A DNA stretch of 6,739 nucleotides from an uncultured Lachnospiraceae bacterium (lineage in GTDB: Bacteria > Bacillota > Clostridia > Lachnospirales > Lachnospiraceae): assembly GCA_946639085.1 (NCBI GenBank), contig CAMPBP010000071.1:1-6739 (forward strand). The letters run 5' to 3'. This document shows, in pieces, positions 1-6,280 of this stretch. A model generated the notes under the pieces. The model worked only from the letters and a program-made list of their open reading frames with translations, was not told the DNA's origin and did no database searches. The position numbers and the translations under genes were made by a program. Within the stretch, counting starts at the first letter, position 1, and the number at the start of each line of letters is the position of its first letter.

Positions 1-361
1 ACTCCTTGATGGAGCCGATGTCCTCACTTAAGTCTTTGCCCACACCGCCGTTTCTGTACTCCTCAAGACGCTCAACGCTGGTGCTTACAAGCTGGTTGGT
101 CATCTCGTTGGTCTCAACGCTCTTAAGGTTCAAACGTCTGATCTCGGAGAGGATGTCCTCGTATCCGGTAACCTTGTTCTCGTAATCGGCCATTTTGGCA
201 TTGTAGTCTGCCACCTTGGTCTCGTAGTCGGAAACCTTGTTTTCGTACTCGTTCATCTTATTCTTTACATTTTCAAATTCTCTTGCCTCAGCTTCCGAAT
301 TGGCGCGGATAAGATCCTCTGTGCCAAGGTTCTGAGTTACTTTGTCCATAAAGCCGTCCAT
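1..361 (-). CDS. Coiled-coil protein of unknown function, N-terminal 120 residues (runs off left edge)
   Basis: I read this partial gene by translating the minus strand from the ATG at 361; it stays open to the window edge, so the C-terminus is missing. A strong Shine-Dalgarno, GGAGGA at 367-372, lies 5 nt before the extended pairing region of the start, which fixes the start. There is no signal peptide or membrane segment in the visible part. Residues 1-35 are a charged, probably helical leader (MDGFMDKVTQNLG...). Residues 36-74 form regular heptads with Val/Met at 36, 43, 50, 57, 64 and Tyr at 39, 46, 53, 60, 67, giving a coiled coil whose d positions are all tyrosine. Residues 75-120 remain helical and charged. 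It follows the alarmone synthetase by 19 bp on the same strand, so the two are probably co-transcribed. I do not recognise the family; a cytoplasmic scaffold or partner protein is possible but is only inference. Confidence 0.85.
   Translation of the reverse strand, partial: MDGFMDKVTQNLGTEDLIRANSEAEAREFENVKNKMNEYENKVSDYETKVADYNAKMADYENKVTGYEDILSEIRRLNLKSVETNEMTNQLVSTSVERLEEYRNGGVGKDLSEDIGSIKE
146..250 (-). repeat. Five diverged 21-bp tandem repeats encoding coiled-coil heptads
   Basis: Codons 38-72 of the coiled-coil gene are five back-to-back 21-bp units, each coding a heptad of the form (E/D/G)-Y-(E/N)-x-(K/I)-(V/M/L)-x. The first four units are clearly alike (EYENKVS, DYETKVA, DYNAKMA, DYENKVT) and the fifth (GYEDILS) is diverged. 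The DNA units share the TACGA and AAGGT blocks but differ at third positions, which suggests old duplication kept by selection for the heptad and not a recent slippage array. Confidence 0.75.
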
Positions 362-380
362 TTTCTTCCTCCGATAACTG

Positions 381-1028
381 TTATGCCTCTGTTTCGGCTT
401 CACCGCCCAGGCGGCGAACCTCTTCGTTGATCGACATCATTCGATCGTCAAGGCTTGAAACCATATGTGCGCATTCTACAAGTTCCGTCCTGATATAATC
501 GGGAACGTTTCCTTCGAATTTATAATTGATCTTGTGCTCGAGACTTGCCCAGAAGTCCATGGCAACGGTTCGTATCTGGATCTCCACCATGGCATCCACG
601 ATCTTGTCCGAAAGATAGATGGGAACCGTAACGAGCATGTGGTAGCTCTTGTATCCCGAAGGCTTCGGGGAGCTGATGTAGTCTCTGACTTCAACGACTT
701 TGATGTCGGACTGATTTGAGAGCATATCGGCGATCCTGAATATATCGCTGGTAAAACTGCATATGATACGAACACCGGCAATATCGTTAACGTAGGAGAC
801 CATGTTCTCGATAGTTGATTCCAGACCGTACTTTTTAAGCTTTTTAACGATACTCTCGGGAGTCTTGAGTCTTGATTTGATGTGCTCGATGGGATTGTAC
901 TGATGAACGTGCTGAAATTCGTCGTTTAATATTTCGAGCTTAGTATTTATTTCCTTGAGTGCAGATTTATATACCAGGGTTAACTCGTTCCAAGTATCGA
1001 CCTGGTCGTTTTCCATATTAACTTCCAT
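381..1028 (-). CDS. Small alarmone synthetase, RelQ/YjbM-like (GTP pyrophosphokinase, synthetase domain only)
   Basis: This 215-residue cytoplasmic enzyme should transfer pyrophosphate from ATP to GDP/GTP (or GMP) to make (p)ppGpp-type alarmones. It is one RelA/SpoT synthetase domain with no HD hydrolase, TGS or ACT domains, the usual size for Bacillus subtilis YjbM/RelQ (about 211 residues). Visible motifs: SRLK with Arg53, NDIAGVRI with Asp82, PKPSGYKSYH with Tyr126 and His130, and VEIQIRT with Glu149, followed by DFWASLEHK and the C-terminal helix typical of the family. An ATG further upstream (1106) would overlap the promoter -35 element; the ATG at 1028 has AAAGG 7 nt before it and is preferred. 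Compared from memory with B. subtilis RelQ, residues of the allosteric pppGpp site are changed (Asn28, Glu32, His49, Ser52, Asp158), so it may be RelP-like in regulation; I therefore give no symbol. The coiled-coil gene follows 19 bp downstream. Confidence 0.93.
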   Translation of the reverse strand: MEVNMENDQVDTWNELTLVYKSALKEINTKLEILNDEFQHVHQYNPIEHIKSRLKTPESIVKKLKKYGLESTIENMVSYVNDIAGVRIICSFTSDIFRIADMLSNQSDIKVVEVRDYISSPKPSGYKSYHMLVTVPIYLSDKIVDAMVEIQIRTVAMDFWASLEHKINYKFEGNVPDYIRTELVECAHMVSSLDDRMMSINEEVRRLGGEAETEA

Positions 1029-1035
1029 TATATTA

Positions 1036-1040
1036 CCTTT
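1036..1040 (-). promoter_or_regulatory. Ribosome binding site deciding the alarmone synthetase start
   Basis: AAAGG on the minus strand sits 7 nt before the ATG at 1028. The in-frame ATG at 1106 has no such site and would lie in the -35 element, and the ATG at 1016 has only coding sequence before it, so 1028 is the start. Confidence 0.7.
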
Positions 1041-1077
1041 ACTCTTTAGTAGGCCGTGCGCCCAAATACACAACATA

Positions 1078-1106
1078 ATTATAGCATTAACAAGCCGTTT
1101 TTGCAA
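1078..1106 (-). promoter_or_regulatory. Sigma-A promoter of the alarmone synthetase operon
   Basis: On the minus strand, TTGCAA (1101-1106) and a perfect TATAAT (1078-1083) are separated by exactly 17 bp. TG one base before the -10 gives an extended -10 element (TGcTATAAT). Transcription would start near 1071, leaving a leader of about 43 nt. This is the best promoter in the window and suggests strong housekeeping expression independent of the membrane-protein operon upstream. Confidence 0.8.
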
Positions 1107-1130
1107 AAATTATCCGTATAATAATTGGTT

Positions 1131-1161
1131 AAAAAAACGTTGAAAAATCTTAATTTTCCAC
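1131..1161 (-). terminator. Weak intrinsic terminator candidate of the two-gene membrane-protein operon
   Basis: Read on the minus strand, GTGGAAAA (1154-1161) can pair with TTTTCAAC (1139-1146) in 7 of 8 positions around a 7-nt loop. A run of seven T (1131-1137) follows one base later. The stop codon of the 603-residue protein falls at the loop. The stem is AT-rich with one mismatch, so termination may be partial, but the run of T and the position just before the next promoter support it. Confidence 0.45.
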
Positions 1162-2961
1162 CTCTTTGTCCTTGATGCAGAGAGTGAAAAAGAAAACGAA
1201 AGGAACCGTCATGAGTATCGGGAACCCGTATCTGACATGCTCCAAAAATGCGGGAGCCGCAAAGCATATTAAGAGGGCGATCAGCATGTAGACACCGAAA
1301 AGCCTGTATTTTCTTAAGTTCTTCTCTTTTTGAAGCACAAACAAAAATGCGTAAACCCATACCCAGAACGCCACGTTTTCAAGTGCTCCCAGTATGGAGA
1401 TACGGTTAAGGAACCTGTACAGAAATACCATTCCCTTGTCGATTACTTCAAATACGCCGGTGGGTGTTAAAAAATCGTCGTCCGGTGTCTCGTAACGCTT
1501 CTCGTTGGATGCCATGGGACTTACCCAGCCGTAAGTGTGCACCGCAAAGCCATCAATGTAAGCTCCCGGGTGCTTAAAGAACAATCTTGTGAATGTCTTT
1601 AAATACGTAACGATCTCTCCCGTCGTGGCATCAGAACGATATTTAACCTTTATCTGATCCGCAAGATCGGGATTGTAGCCGTCCAGGGAATTGTCTATGG
1701 GACCAAGCACTCCCGCAATGGCCTCCCTGTCTTTGTCGGTAAAATCATCGGGAAATTCGGTGTAATAACGGCCAAGCATCTGGAAAGTAAGGGAAAGCAT
1801 TTCCCCCTTTGCCCCTTTCTCGGCGTTCACCGCTTTGGAAAGCCCCGTATTTATGAGCATCCCGAGCACCGCTGCCGCGAAAAACAGTCCCACAAATGAC
1901 ATAACCTTCTCTTTCGCGGTCTTTTTCTTTATACCGTAAAGCCATAGTACGATGCCGGTGGGAACCATCATATATATGCCGTTGTTTCTAAGTAACACCA
2001 TGAATATCCCGCTTGCGATGAGGCCGACAAAAAACTTCACATCGGTGATGCGGGAGTTGTCTTCGATGTAAAGGATCGAGAGCACTGCGTAGACGATGAC
2101 GAAAGCCATGAAGGGCACGTCCTTGATGGCGGTGCTTACGATGTTGGTGTAGACGGGAGTTATTGCATAAAGAAGGGTAAGGGTCCACAGGCATACATTC
2201 TTAAGCCCTTTCTTTGCAAGTACGTACACGGTGAAAGAAAGCGCCGCAGCAAGAAGCGCGCACTGCAAAAGGGTGTAAACGAAAAGTCCCGGTGCCTGAG
2301 AGCCCGTTATGTTGTCGAATAGTTTTACGAGGCCGCCCACAAGAAGGGTGGAAAGGATGGGATGATGCTCGCTATACGGCATCTTGCCGTAGACCTGGTA
2401 AATCTGGCCGATGGTGTCGGCGTTTATGTTGCCGGGGTAACAGATAAGCGTTATTAAAGCGTAAACGGAAAACAGCAGGATAAAAGCCTTTAAAAAAGGC
2501 TTTTTATCAAAAAATCCGGGTTTGTCTTCATTTGTTTTCAGGAAGTTTTTTTTTTGAAAAAATTCCTTTAAGAACCCAAGCATCTTTGTAAAGAACATCG
2601 CAAATCCGATGGTTATGAGTATGAACTTGATCACATTTACGGCGCTTAAAAAGATGTATGATACGGTCTTAAAGTCTCTTGCGCACTGCCCTATGGGAAC
2701 AAGAAGGGCAAAGATAAGGGAAAGGACGGTGAGCGCCCTGTTCTTTTCACTCTTTCCTTCCATGAAGAAATAGAAAACGGTGCACACCGCGAAATAAAAC
2801 AAAAAGACGAAGTCATACTCCCCAAGGAGAGCAAATACGTTTCCGATCACGTAATCACGCGCAGACTCGTACCACTCGGCTCTTAAGGGCACGTCTATGG
2901 TGGCGCGCATCGCATATGCAGTTAAGAAGCCCTTTATAAAGGGGATCGCTTTGTTTTTCAT
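1150..2961 (-). CDS. DUF6020-type polytopic membrane protein, probable GT-C fold glycosyltransferase
   Basis: The 603-residue protein has about a dozen hydrophobic segments and lies in the cytoplasmic membrane. The pattern after the segment at 157-173 is the telling one: YPGNINAD (Asp182), Gln186, then HHP at 199-201, followed by KD at 280-281 and LLRNNGIY at 323-330, which I recall as the hallmark of the DUF6020 family. Asp182 in the first long outer loop is placed like the catalytic acidic residue of GT-C enzymes that use lipid-linked sugars. A basic cytoplasmic loop spans about 132-158, a large soluble loop about 378-500, and ERVRY-like EHVRYGFP (574-581) lies before the last membrane segment. 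Its ATG overlaps the stop of the upstream gene by 4 bp (ATGA) and it has only a poor Shine-Dalgarno, so translation is probably coupled. The donor and acceptor cannot be read from sequence. Confidence 0.85.
   Translation of the reverse strand: MKNKAIPFIKGFLTAYAMRATIDVPLRAEWYESARDYVIGNVFALLGEYDFVFLFYFAVCTVFYFFMEGKSEKNRALTVLSLIFALLVPIGQCARDFKTVSYIFLSAVNVIKFILITIGFAMFFTKMLGFLKEFFQKKNFLKTNEDKPGFFDKKPFLKAFILLFSVYALITLICYPGNINADTIGQIYQVYGKMPYSEHHPILSTLLVGGLVKLFDNITGSQAPGLFVYTLLQCALLAAALSFTVYVLAKKGLKNVCLWTLTLLYAITPVYTNIVSTAIKDVPFMAFVIVYAVLSILYIEDNSRITDVKFFVGLIASGIFMVLLRNNGIYMMVPTGIVLWLYGIKKKTAKEKVMSFVGLFFAAAVLGMLINTGLSKAVNAEKGAKGEMLSLTFQMLGRYYTEFPDDFTDKDREAIAGVLGPIDNSLDGYNPDLADQIKVKYRSDATTGEIVTYLKTFTRLFFKHPGAYIDGFAVHTYGWVSPMASNEKRYETPDDDFLTPTGVFEVIDKGMVFLYRFLNRISILGALENVAFWVWVYAFLFVLQKEKNLRKYRLFGVYMLIALLICFAAPAFLEHVRYGFPILMTVPFVFFFTLCIKDKEVEN
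2481..2508 (-). other. Intragenic hairpin in the 603-residue membrane protein gene
   Basis: A perfect 10-bp inverted repeat (AAAAGCCTTT at 2482-2491 against AAAGGCTTTT at 2495-2504) with a 3-nt loop lies within codons for DKKPFLKAFIL. With one bulged base the pairing extends outward through GATA/TATC. In the minus-strand transcript the 3' arm ends in UUUU, so it resembles a short terminator or pause hairpin, but no long U-tract follows it. Confidence 0.5.
2546..2555 (-). repeat. Homopolymer A10 tract inside a coding region
   Basis: Ten T on the plus strand are ten A in the coding strand, within codons CAA AAA AAA AAC (Gln-Lys-Lys-Asn, residues 136-139 of the 603-residue protein). A6 follows on the plus strand after one G. 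Tracts of this length are prone to replication or transcription slippage, which here would shift the frame in the first cytoplasmic loop. Confidence 0.7.
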
Positions 2962-4712
2962 TTAGCCAAATATACCCTGTATACGTCGTTTTCGTATCTG
3001 ATGTCGTAACCCTTTTCGTCCATAAACTTCGCAAGGCACTCAGCCTTTTCGGAGTAGGGCCATATTGCGGGATTGAGGGGGTTGCCGCCGGAATAGTGCT
3101 TGTTTATTACGATCACGGGCTTGTCCAGTGTGGCAAGCTCCCGCTTGAAAGTCGTTTCCGTGAATTCGTCCAGATCCGGCCATGCGGTGGAGAATGCGCT
3201 CTTACATTCAAGCCCGTAGGTCATGAGGGGTATGTCGCCCCAGGTGATGATATCTCTTCCTGTAAGTCCTTCTTCGGTAAAGTACAAAGAAAGTCCGTCT
3301 ATGGTGTTGGCATTTGCTCTCGTTTCGTAAGTGCCTTTAAGGGGACCGTAGGATATCTTGGCGTTGAGCTCTTTGATACCCGGGGTACCGTAGGAAAAGT
3401 TCGTAAAGAAGAAAAAGGACTGGAACAGCGTTACCGCCGTCATTACCGCACCTATGCCGATACGACCTATATAATTTTGAGTCGCGTTCTTTATACCGAA
3501 TAAAGAAACTCTGAAGGAGGTTCTTGTGATCATCTTATCCCAGGCGATACCCAGTGCCAAAGGATAGAAAAGTATCATTGCGTTCTGGTAGGATCTCATG
3601 CCGGTGTTGTCGCCTAAGGGAATGATGAATATGAACACCAGCACGATAAGTGCCAAAAACTTGTGCATGTAGTTTGAACGCTGGGACCACATGTCGATGA
3701 GTGCGAACAGCGTGCTTAATACCAAAGATGAGAGCACGAATATGTCCACTGCCTTAAACTCGCTGTAGTCGGTGGTGAAGACATCTTTAAATCTCATTTG
3801 GAACAGCACATATATTACAAATACCGAAAGGAACACCGAAAGGAATGTGGATATGGCGTTTAATTCCTTTTTGGATGAATCGACGTAGCTTAAGACGATC
3901 GAAACCGCTATGGCGCCGCACACCAGGAGCACCCATAAATAATTTTTGTAAATGGCAGCCGGGAAGGTCATGAGCATCTCGGAGATGGAGTAGCCGTACT
4001 CGGCGTCGGATATGGTTCGAAGAAAACGCACCATCTTTGAAAATGCGTCGGGGCCGTGAGTTATGACCGTAAGTGTATAAACAAATGCGATTCCCGTGAA
4101 AAATCCCATGGCACTGAAACAAACGTCCTTGACAGTGGAACGGATTCTTTTTACACAAAGGAAATCGCAGTAAAGAAGCGGAAATACAAGGAGAAAGCCC
4201 ATTACGTTGGAAAAGCGAACGAAAACGCAAAGCCCCAGCATTGCTCCCGATGCGAAGAGGCGGATTCTTTGGCCGTGCTTTAACCCTCTTGCCAGCAAAA
4301 ACACCGTTGCGGCAAGAAGAAAATAGGACAGATAATAATCCAGCTTTACGCTTGGAGCCCACATCATAAAGTTAGAGATGAGAAGGCCCAGGTAAATCGG
4401 AAAAATGTGGTACTCTTTTATGAGTTCGAAAAACAGTATGAGATTAAGAGCCGAGATCGCGAAGGTACAATAAGCACGGATACCTATGTAGGTTGTGCCC
4501 CCCGGAAACGCCATAAAAAGACGGCCCAGGGCATTGGCTCCGTAAGTCTGGAGTGACCAGAAGGCCCGGTCGTCAAAAAAGTTTATGAAGTTGGCGATGG
4601 AATATCCCGAATATGTCATTTCCGCGCCGAAAAAAAGCTTTGCGTAGGGAAGCAAAGCAAGGACGGCCGCCAGCACGACCATTATCGGGATGTTACGCTT
4701 TTTACTCTCCAT
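2958..4712 (-). CDS. Polytopic membrane protein, GT-C glycosyltransferase-like, with C-terminal soluble domain
   Basis: This 584-residue protein begins with a signal-anchor-like segment (9-29), then carries roughly eleven further hydrophobic segments up to about 437, and ends with an approximately 145-residue soluble domain (440-584) that should face outside. Visible features include the acidic first loop (INFFDDRAFW, 43-52), WAPSVKLDYY (118-127), FVRFSNV (164-170) and PLGDNTGMRSYQNA (365-378), a type of motif I associate with large GT-C-like surface-polysaccharide proteins. In the tail, TWGDIPLMTYGL and WPDLDEFTE (490-519) resemble tail domains of such enzymes. No named family is certain. 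The ATG at 4712 is preceded by an in-frame TGA; its Shine-Dalgarno (AAAGGTGAG) is about 14 nt away, longer than ideal, so expression may be modest. It is the first gene of the operon and overlaps the DUF6020-type gene by 4 bp, implying joint function. Confidence 0.8.
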   Translation of the reverse strand: MESKKRNIPIMVVLAAVLALLPYAKLFFGAEMTYSGYSIANFINFFDDRAFWSLQTYGANALGRLFMAFPGGTTYIGIRAYCTFAISALNLILFFELIKEYHIFPIYLGLLISNFMMWAPSVKLDYYLSYFLLAATVFLLARGLKHGQRIRLFASGAMLGLCVFVRFSNVMGFLLVFPLLYCDFLCVKRIRSTVKDVCFSAMGFFTGIAFVYTLTVITHGPDAFSKMVRFLRTISDAEYGYSISEMLMTFPAAIYKNYLWVLLVCGAIAVSIVLSYVDSSKKELNAISTFLSVFLSVFVIYVLFQMRFKDVFTTDYSEFKAVDIFVLSSLVLSTLFALIDMWSQRSNYMHKFLALIVLVFIFIIPLGDNTGMRSYQNAMILFYPLALGIAWDKMITRTSFRVSLFGIKNATQNYIGRIGIGAVMTAVTLFQSFFFFTNFSYGTPGIKELNAKISYGPLKGTYETRANANTIDGLSLYFTEEGLTGRDIITWGDIPLMTYGLECKSAFSTAWPDLDEFTETTFKRELATLDKPVIVINKHYSGGNPLNPAIWPYSEKAECLAKFMDEKGYDIRYENDVYRVYLAK

Positions 4713-4750
4713 TTTTTGTAACTGTACTCACCTTTATTCCTATGAGATAT

Positions 4751-4783
4751 TTTATAATATTTGCGGTAAAAAATCAAAGTAAA
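4751..4783 (-). promoter_or_regulatory. Candidate promoter of the two-gene membrane-protein operon
   Basis: On the minus strand TTTGAT (4773-4778) is 16 bp before TATAAA (4751-4756). An overlapping alternative is TTTACT (4778-4783) 18 bp before TATTAT (4754-4759). Either gives a leader of about 30-35 nt before the ATG at 4712. The same AT-rich block also reads TATAAT on the plus strand (4753-4758), so divergent transcription may share it. Confidence 0.5.
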
Positions 4784-4786
4784 CGT

Positions 4787-4830
4787 AAAGGATGACATCA
4801 CTTATTTTGATGTGTTAAAATGAGTGACGT
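4787..4830 (+). promoter_or_regulatory. Leader stem-loop that may bring a distant Shine-Dalgarno to the start codon
   Basis: The ATG at 4831 has no Shine-Dalgarno at normal distance. AAAGGA lies at 4787-4792, 38 nt away. Between them 4798-4810 pairs with 4815-4827 to form a 13-bp stem (two G-U pairs) closed by a UGUG tetraloop. Folding leaves 5 nt before and 3 nt after the stem, so the Shine-Dalgarno would sit 8 nt from the ATG. Phage T4 gene 38 is a known case of such bridging. The same palindrome could instead be an operator in DNA. Confidence 0.5.
4792..4821 (+). promoter_or_regulatory. Candidate promoter overlapping the leader hairpin (would give a leaderless mRNA)
   Basis: ATGACA (4792-4797) and TAAAAT (4816-4821) are 18 bp apart and TG one base before the -10 makes an extended element. 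Transcription would start near 4828, only about 3 nt before the ATG at 4831, so the message would be nearly leaderless. The alternative is TATAAT at 4753-4758, which lacks a good -35 but would include the Shine-Dalgarno and hairpin in the transcript. Sequence alone does not decide. Confidence 0.4.
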
Positions 4831-5097
4831 ATGAGGATCTGGGCAAGAGAATTTAAAGACAACAGAATGCTTAAAGACTTGACCGTTGAGGACTACTCCG
4901 AGGAGACGAGAACACACAAAGTGTTTTCCGCCATTGAGAAGATCTGCGTCGAGTTCGACCTTTCAAAGCCCATCTGGCTTGATATGAACATCGCAGATTT
5001 TAAGCGTAACGGCAAAGTGAGATTTTACAAAGACAGCTTCATAGATTCCATACCGTTTGACTATCTTGAGATACAGGTCATCGAGGAAGATTATTAA
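4831..5097 (+). CDS. Conserved small soluble protein of unknown function (88 residues)
   Basis: The protein is acidic, has no membrane segment, signal peptide or cysteine-based metal motif (only Cys35), and looks like a compact alpha/beta fold. It opens with MRIWAREFKDNRML and ends with FDYLEIQVIEEDY; from memory very similar short proteins occur in Lachnospiraceae and other Clostridia, always annotated as hypothetical, with this same N-terminus. That supports the ATG at 4831 in spite of its missing nearby Shine-Dalgarno; the next Met is residue 13. The stop lies 1 nt before the ATG of the downstream membrane mannosyltransferase, whose Shine-Dalgarno is inside this gene, so the two form a tight operon. 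A cytoplasmic helper to the glycosyltransferase is one inference from position, but chance linkage is equally possible and no function is assigned. Confidence 0.85.
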   Translation: MRIWAREFKDNRMLKDLTVEDYSEETRTHKVFSAIEKICVEFDLSKPIWLDMNIADFKRNGKVRFYKDSFIDSIPFDYLEIQVIEEDY

Positions 5098-5098
5098 T

Positions 5099-6280
5099 AT
5101 GTTTAAAGCAGAAAAGAAATTACTTGAGTTTATCGAAAAACACATATCGGTCATCGGGCTTGCGGGCTTCTTTATCATCGGTGCCCTCATGCGAGTCGTT
5201 ACAAGAAACTTCGTAAGCGAAGATGCCTACAACTACTTACTCGGCTGGTACGACGACATCAAAAACGCAGGCGGATTTAAGGCTCTTTCCGAGCAGGTGG
5301 GCAACTACAACGTCTTATATCAGACCCTCATCGCACTCTTTACCTACCTTCCCATCCCCGCGCTCTTTGCTTACAAAGGCTTAAGCATCGTATTCGATCT
5401 TTTGCTGGCACTTCTTATCGGCTACATCGTGTACAAAGAAACCGTTTCCGAAAAGGCCTTCGACCTGGGCGCCATCGCTTTTTGCATCGTATGGATGTCC
5501 CCGGTAGTGCTCTTTAACTCCTCTTTGTGGGCACAGTGCGATTCCATCTACGCATTTTTCACCGTGCTTTCGATCTACCTTCTGTACAAAGAAAAAAATA
5601 TCGCAGCCTTCGTATTTTACGGCATTGCCCTTGCTTTCAAGCTTCAGGCCGTGTTCGCCCTCCCTTTCTTTTTGCTGATCTACTTTTACAAAAAGAGCTT
5701 TTCGATATTTAATTTCCTTATAGCTCCCGCAGTTTTGTGGATCTCTTCCATTCCGGCGATAATCGCGGGCCGCGGCGTTTTCACCGCATTTACTTTGTAT
5801 CTTAACCAGACCAACGAATACGGCTGCGTCATCATGAACTATCCAAGCTTCGTTATGACCATGGCCTACGACTATATGCAGAAGTTTTACGAGACCGCCA
5901 CTCCCATCGCCTTTGTTATCGCGGTGTTCGCCCTGGCATTTTTGATGGTGGCCATAATAAAGCTTAAGCCCGAGCTTACATTCGAAAACTACATCCTGAT
6001 TGCGTTAACGCTCATATTTACGGCCGTTTTCTTTTTACCCGCAATGCATGACAGATACGGCTACGTTTACGAGATACTGGCCATCGTTTACATGTTTAAA
6101 AACAAAAAAACCATACTGCCGGCCATACTTTTGATACTCATATCCACCTCGACCTACTCCAACTTTTTATTCCACGTAGGAATAGATCTGCGGTGGATAA
6201 CGGCATTCAATTTCGTGGCCTACGGTGTATATCTTTGGTTTTTCTTCAATAACCTTAAGACAAAAAAAGAAGAGGCATGA
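5099..6280 (+). CDS. Gpi18-like (COG5542-type) membrane mannosyltransferase, GT-C fold
   Basis: This 393-residue integral membrane protein probably transfers a sugar, perhaps mannose, from a polyprenyl-phosphate donor to an acceptor outside the membrane. After the first membrane segment (about 15-35) comes the acidic loop SEDAYNYLLGWYDDIK (40-55), the usual place of the catalytic Asp (Asp42 here). Then come GNYNVLYQ (68-75), WAQCDSIYAFF (144-154), AFKLQAVF (179-186) and FLPAMHDRYGY (312-322), an ordered set I recognise from COG5542 proteins, where the last motif is usually MHERY. About ten membrane segments follow each other and the tail is lysine-rich, as expected for an inside-facing C-terminus. 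GAGGAAG at 5083-5089, 9 nt before the ATG at 5099, fixes this start over an ATG at 5057 inside the preceding gene. The stop codon falls in the loop of the terminator. The sugar specificity is not visible. Confidence 0.88.
   Translation: MFKAEKKLLEFIEKHISVIGLAGFFIIGALMRVVTRNFVSEDAYNYLLGWYDDIKNAGGFKALSEQVGNYNVLYQTLIALFTYLPIPALFAYKGLSIVFDLLLALLIGYIVYKETVSEKAFDLGAIAFCIVWMSPVVLFNSSLWAQCDSIYAFFTVLSIYLLYKEKNIAAFVFYGIALAFKLQAVFALPFFLLIYFYKKSFSIFNFLIAPAVLWISSIPAIIAGRGVFTAFTLYLNQTNEYGCVIMNYPSFVMTMAYDYMQKFYETATPIAFVIAVFALAFLMVAIIKLKPELTFENYILIALTLIFTAVFFLPAMHDRYGYVYEILAIVYMFKNKKTILPAILLILISTSTYSNFLFHVGIDLRWITAFNFVAYGVYLWFFFNNLKTKKEEA

Noticed and set aside
465..719. 84-codon plus-strand frame opposite the alarmone synthetase
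   Set aside because: It is antisense to strongly conserved synthetase motifs and has no start signals.
1029..1106. A 26-residue N-terminal extension of the alarmone synthetase from the ATG at 1106
   Set aside because: That start lies in the -35 element of a near-consensus promoter, and the ATG at 1028 has a proper Shine-Dalgarno and matches the family length.
1079..1360. A 93-codon minus-strand frame overlapping the end of the 603-residue gene and the promoter region
   Set aside because: It is out of frame with the real gene and runs through the terminator and promoter elements; composition is shadow-like.
3096..3503. A 135-codon open frame on the plus strand opposite the same gene
   Set aside because: It has no recognisable motif, no Shine-Dalgarno, and is fully antisense to a convincing coding region.
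3787..4362. A 191-codon open frame on the minus strand inside the 584-residue membrane protein gene
   Set aside because: It is an out-of-frame shadow: rich in Arg, Cys, His and Pro with no family motifs, while the overlapping frame gives a coherent membrane protein.
4792..4818. Eight-codon leader ORF (MTSLILMC) before the 88-residue gene
   Set aside because: Its AAAGG is directly against the ATG, too close for initiation, and the peptide shows no run of regulatory codons typical of attenuators.
5057..5098. A 14-residue N-terminal extension of the mannosyltransferase
   Set aside because: It would overlap the 88-residue gene out of frame, whereas the ATG at 5099 has GAGGAAG at good spacing.
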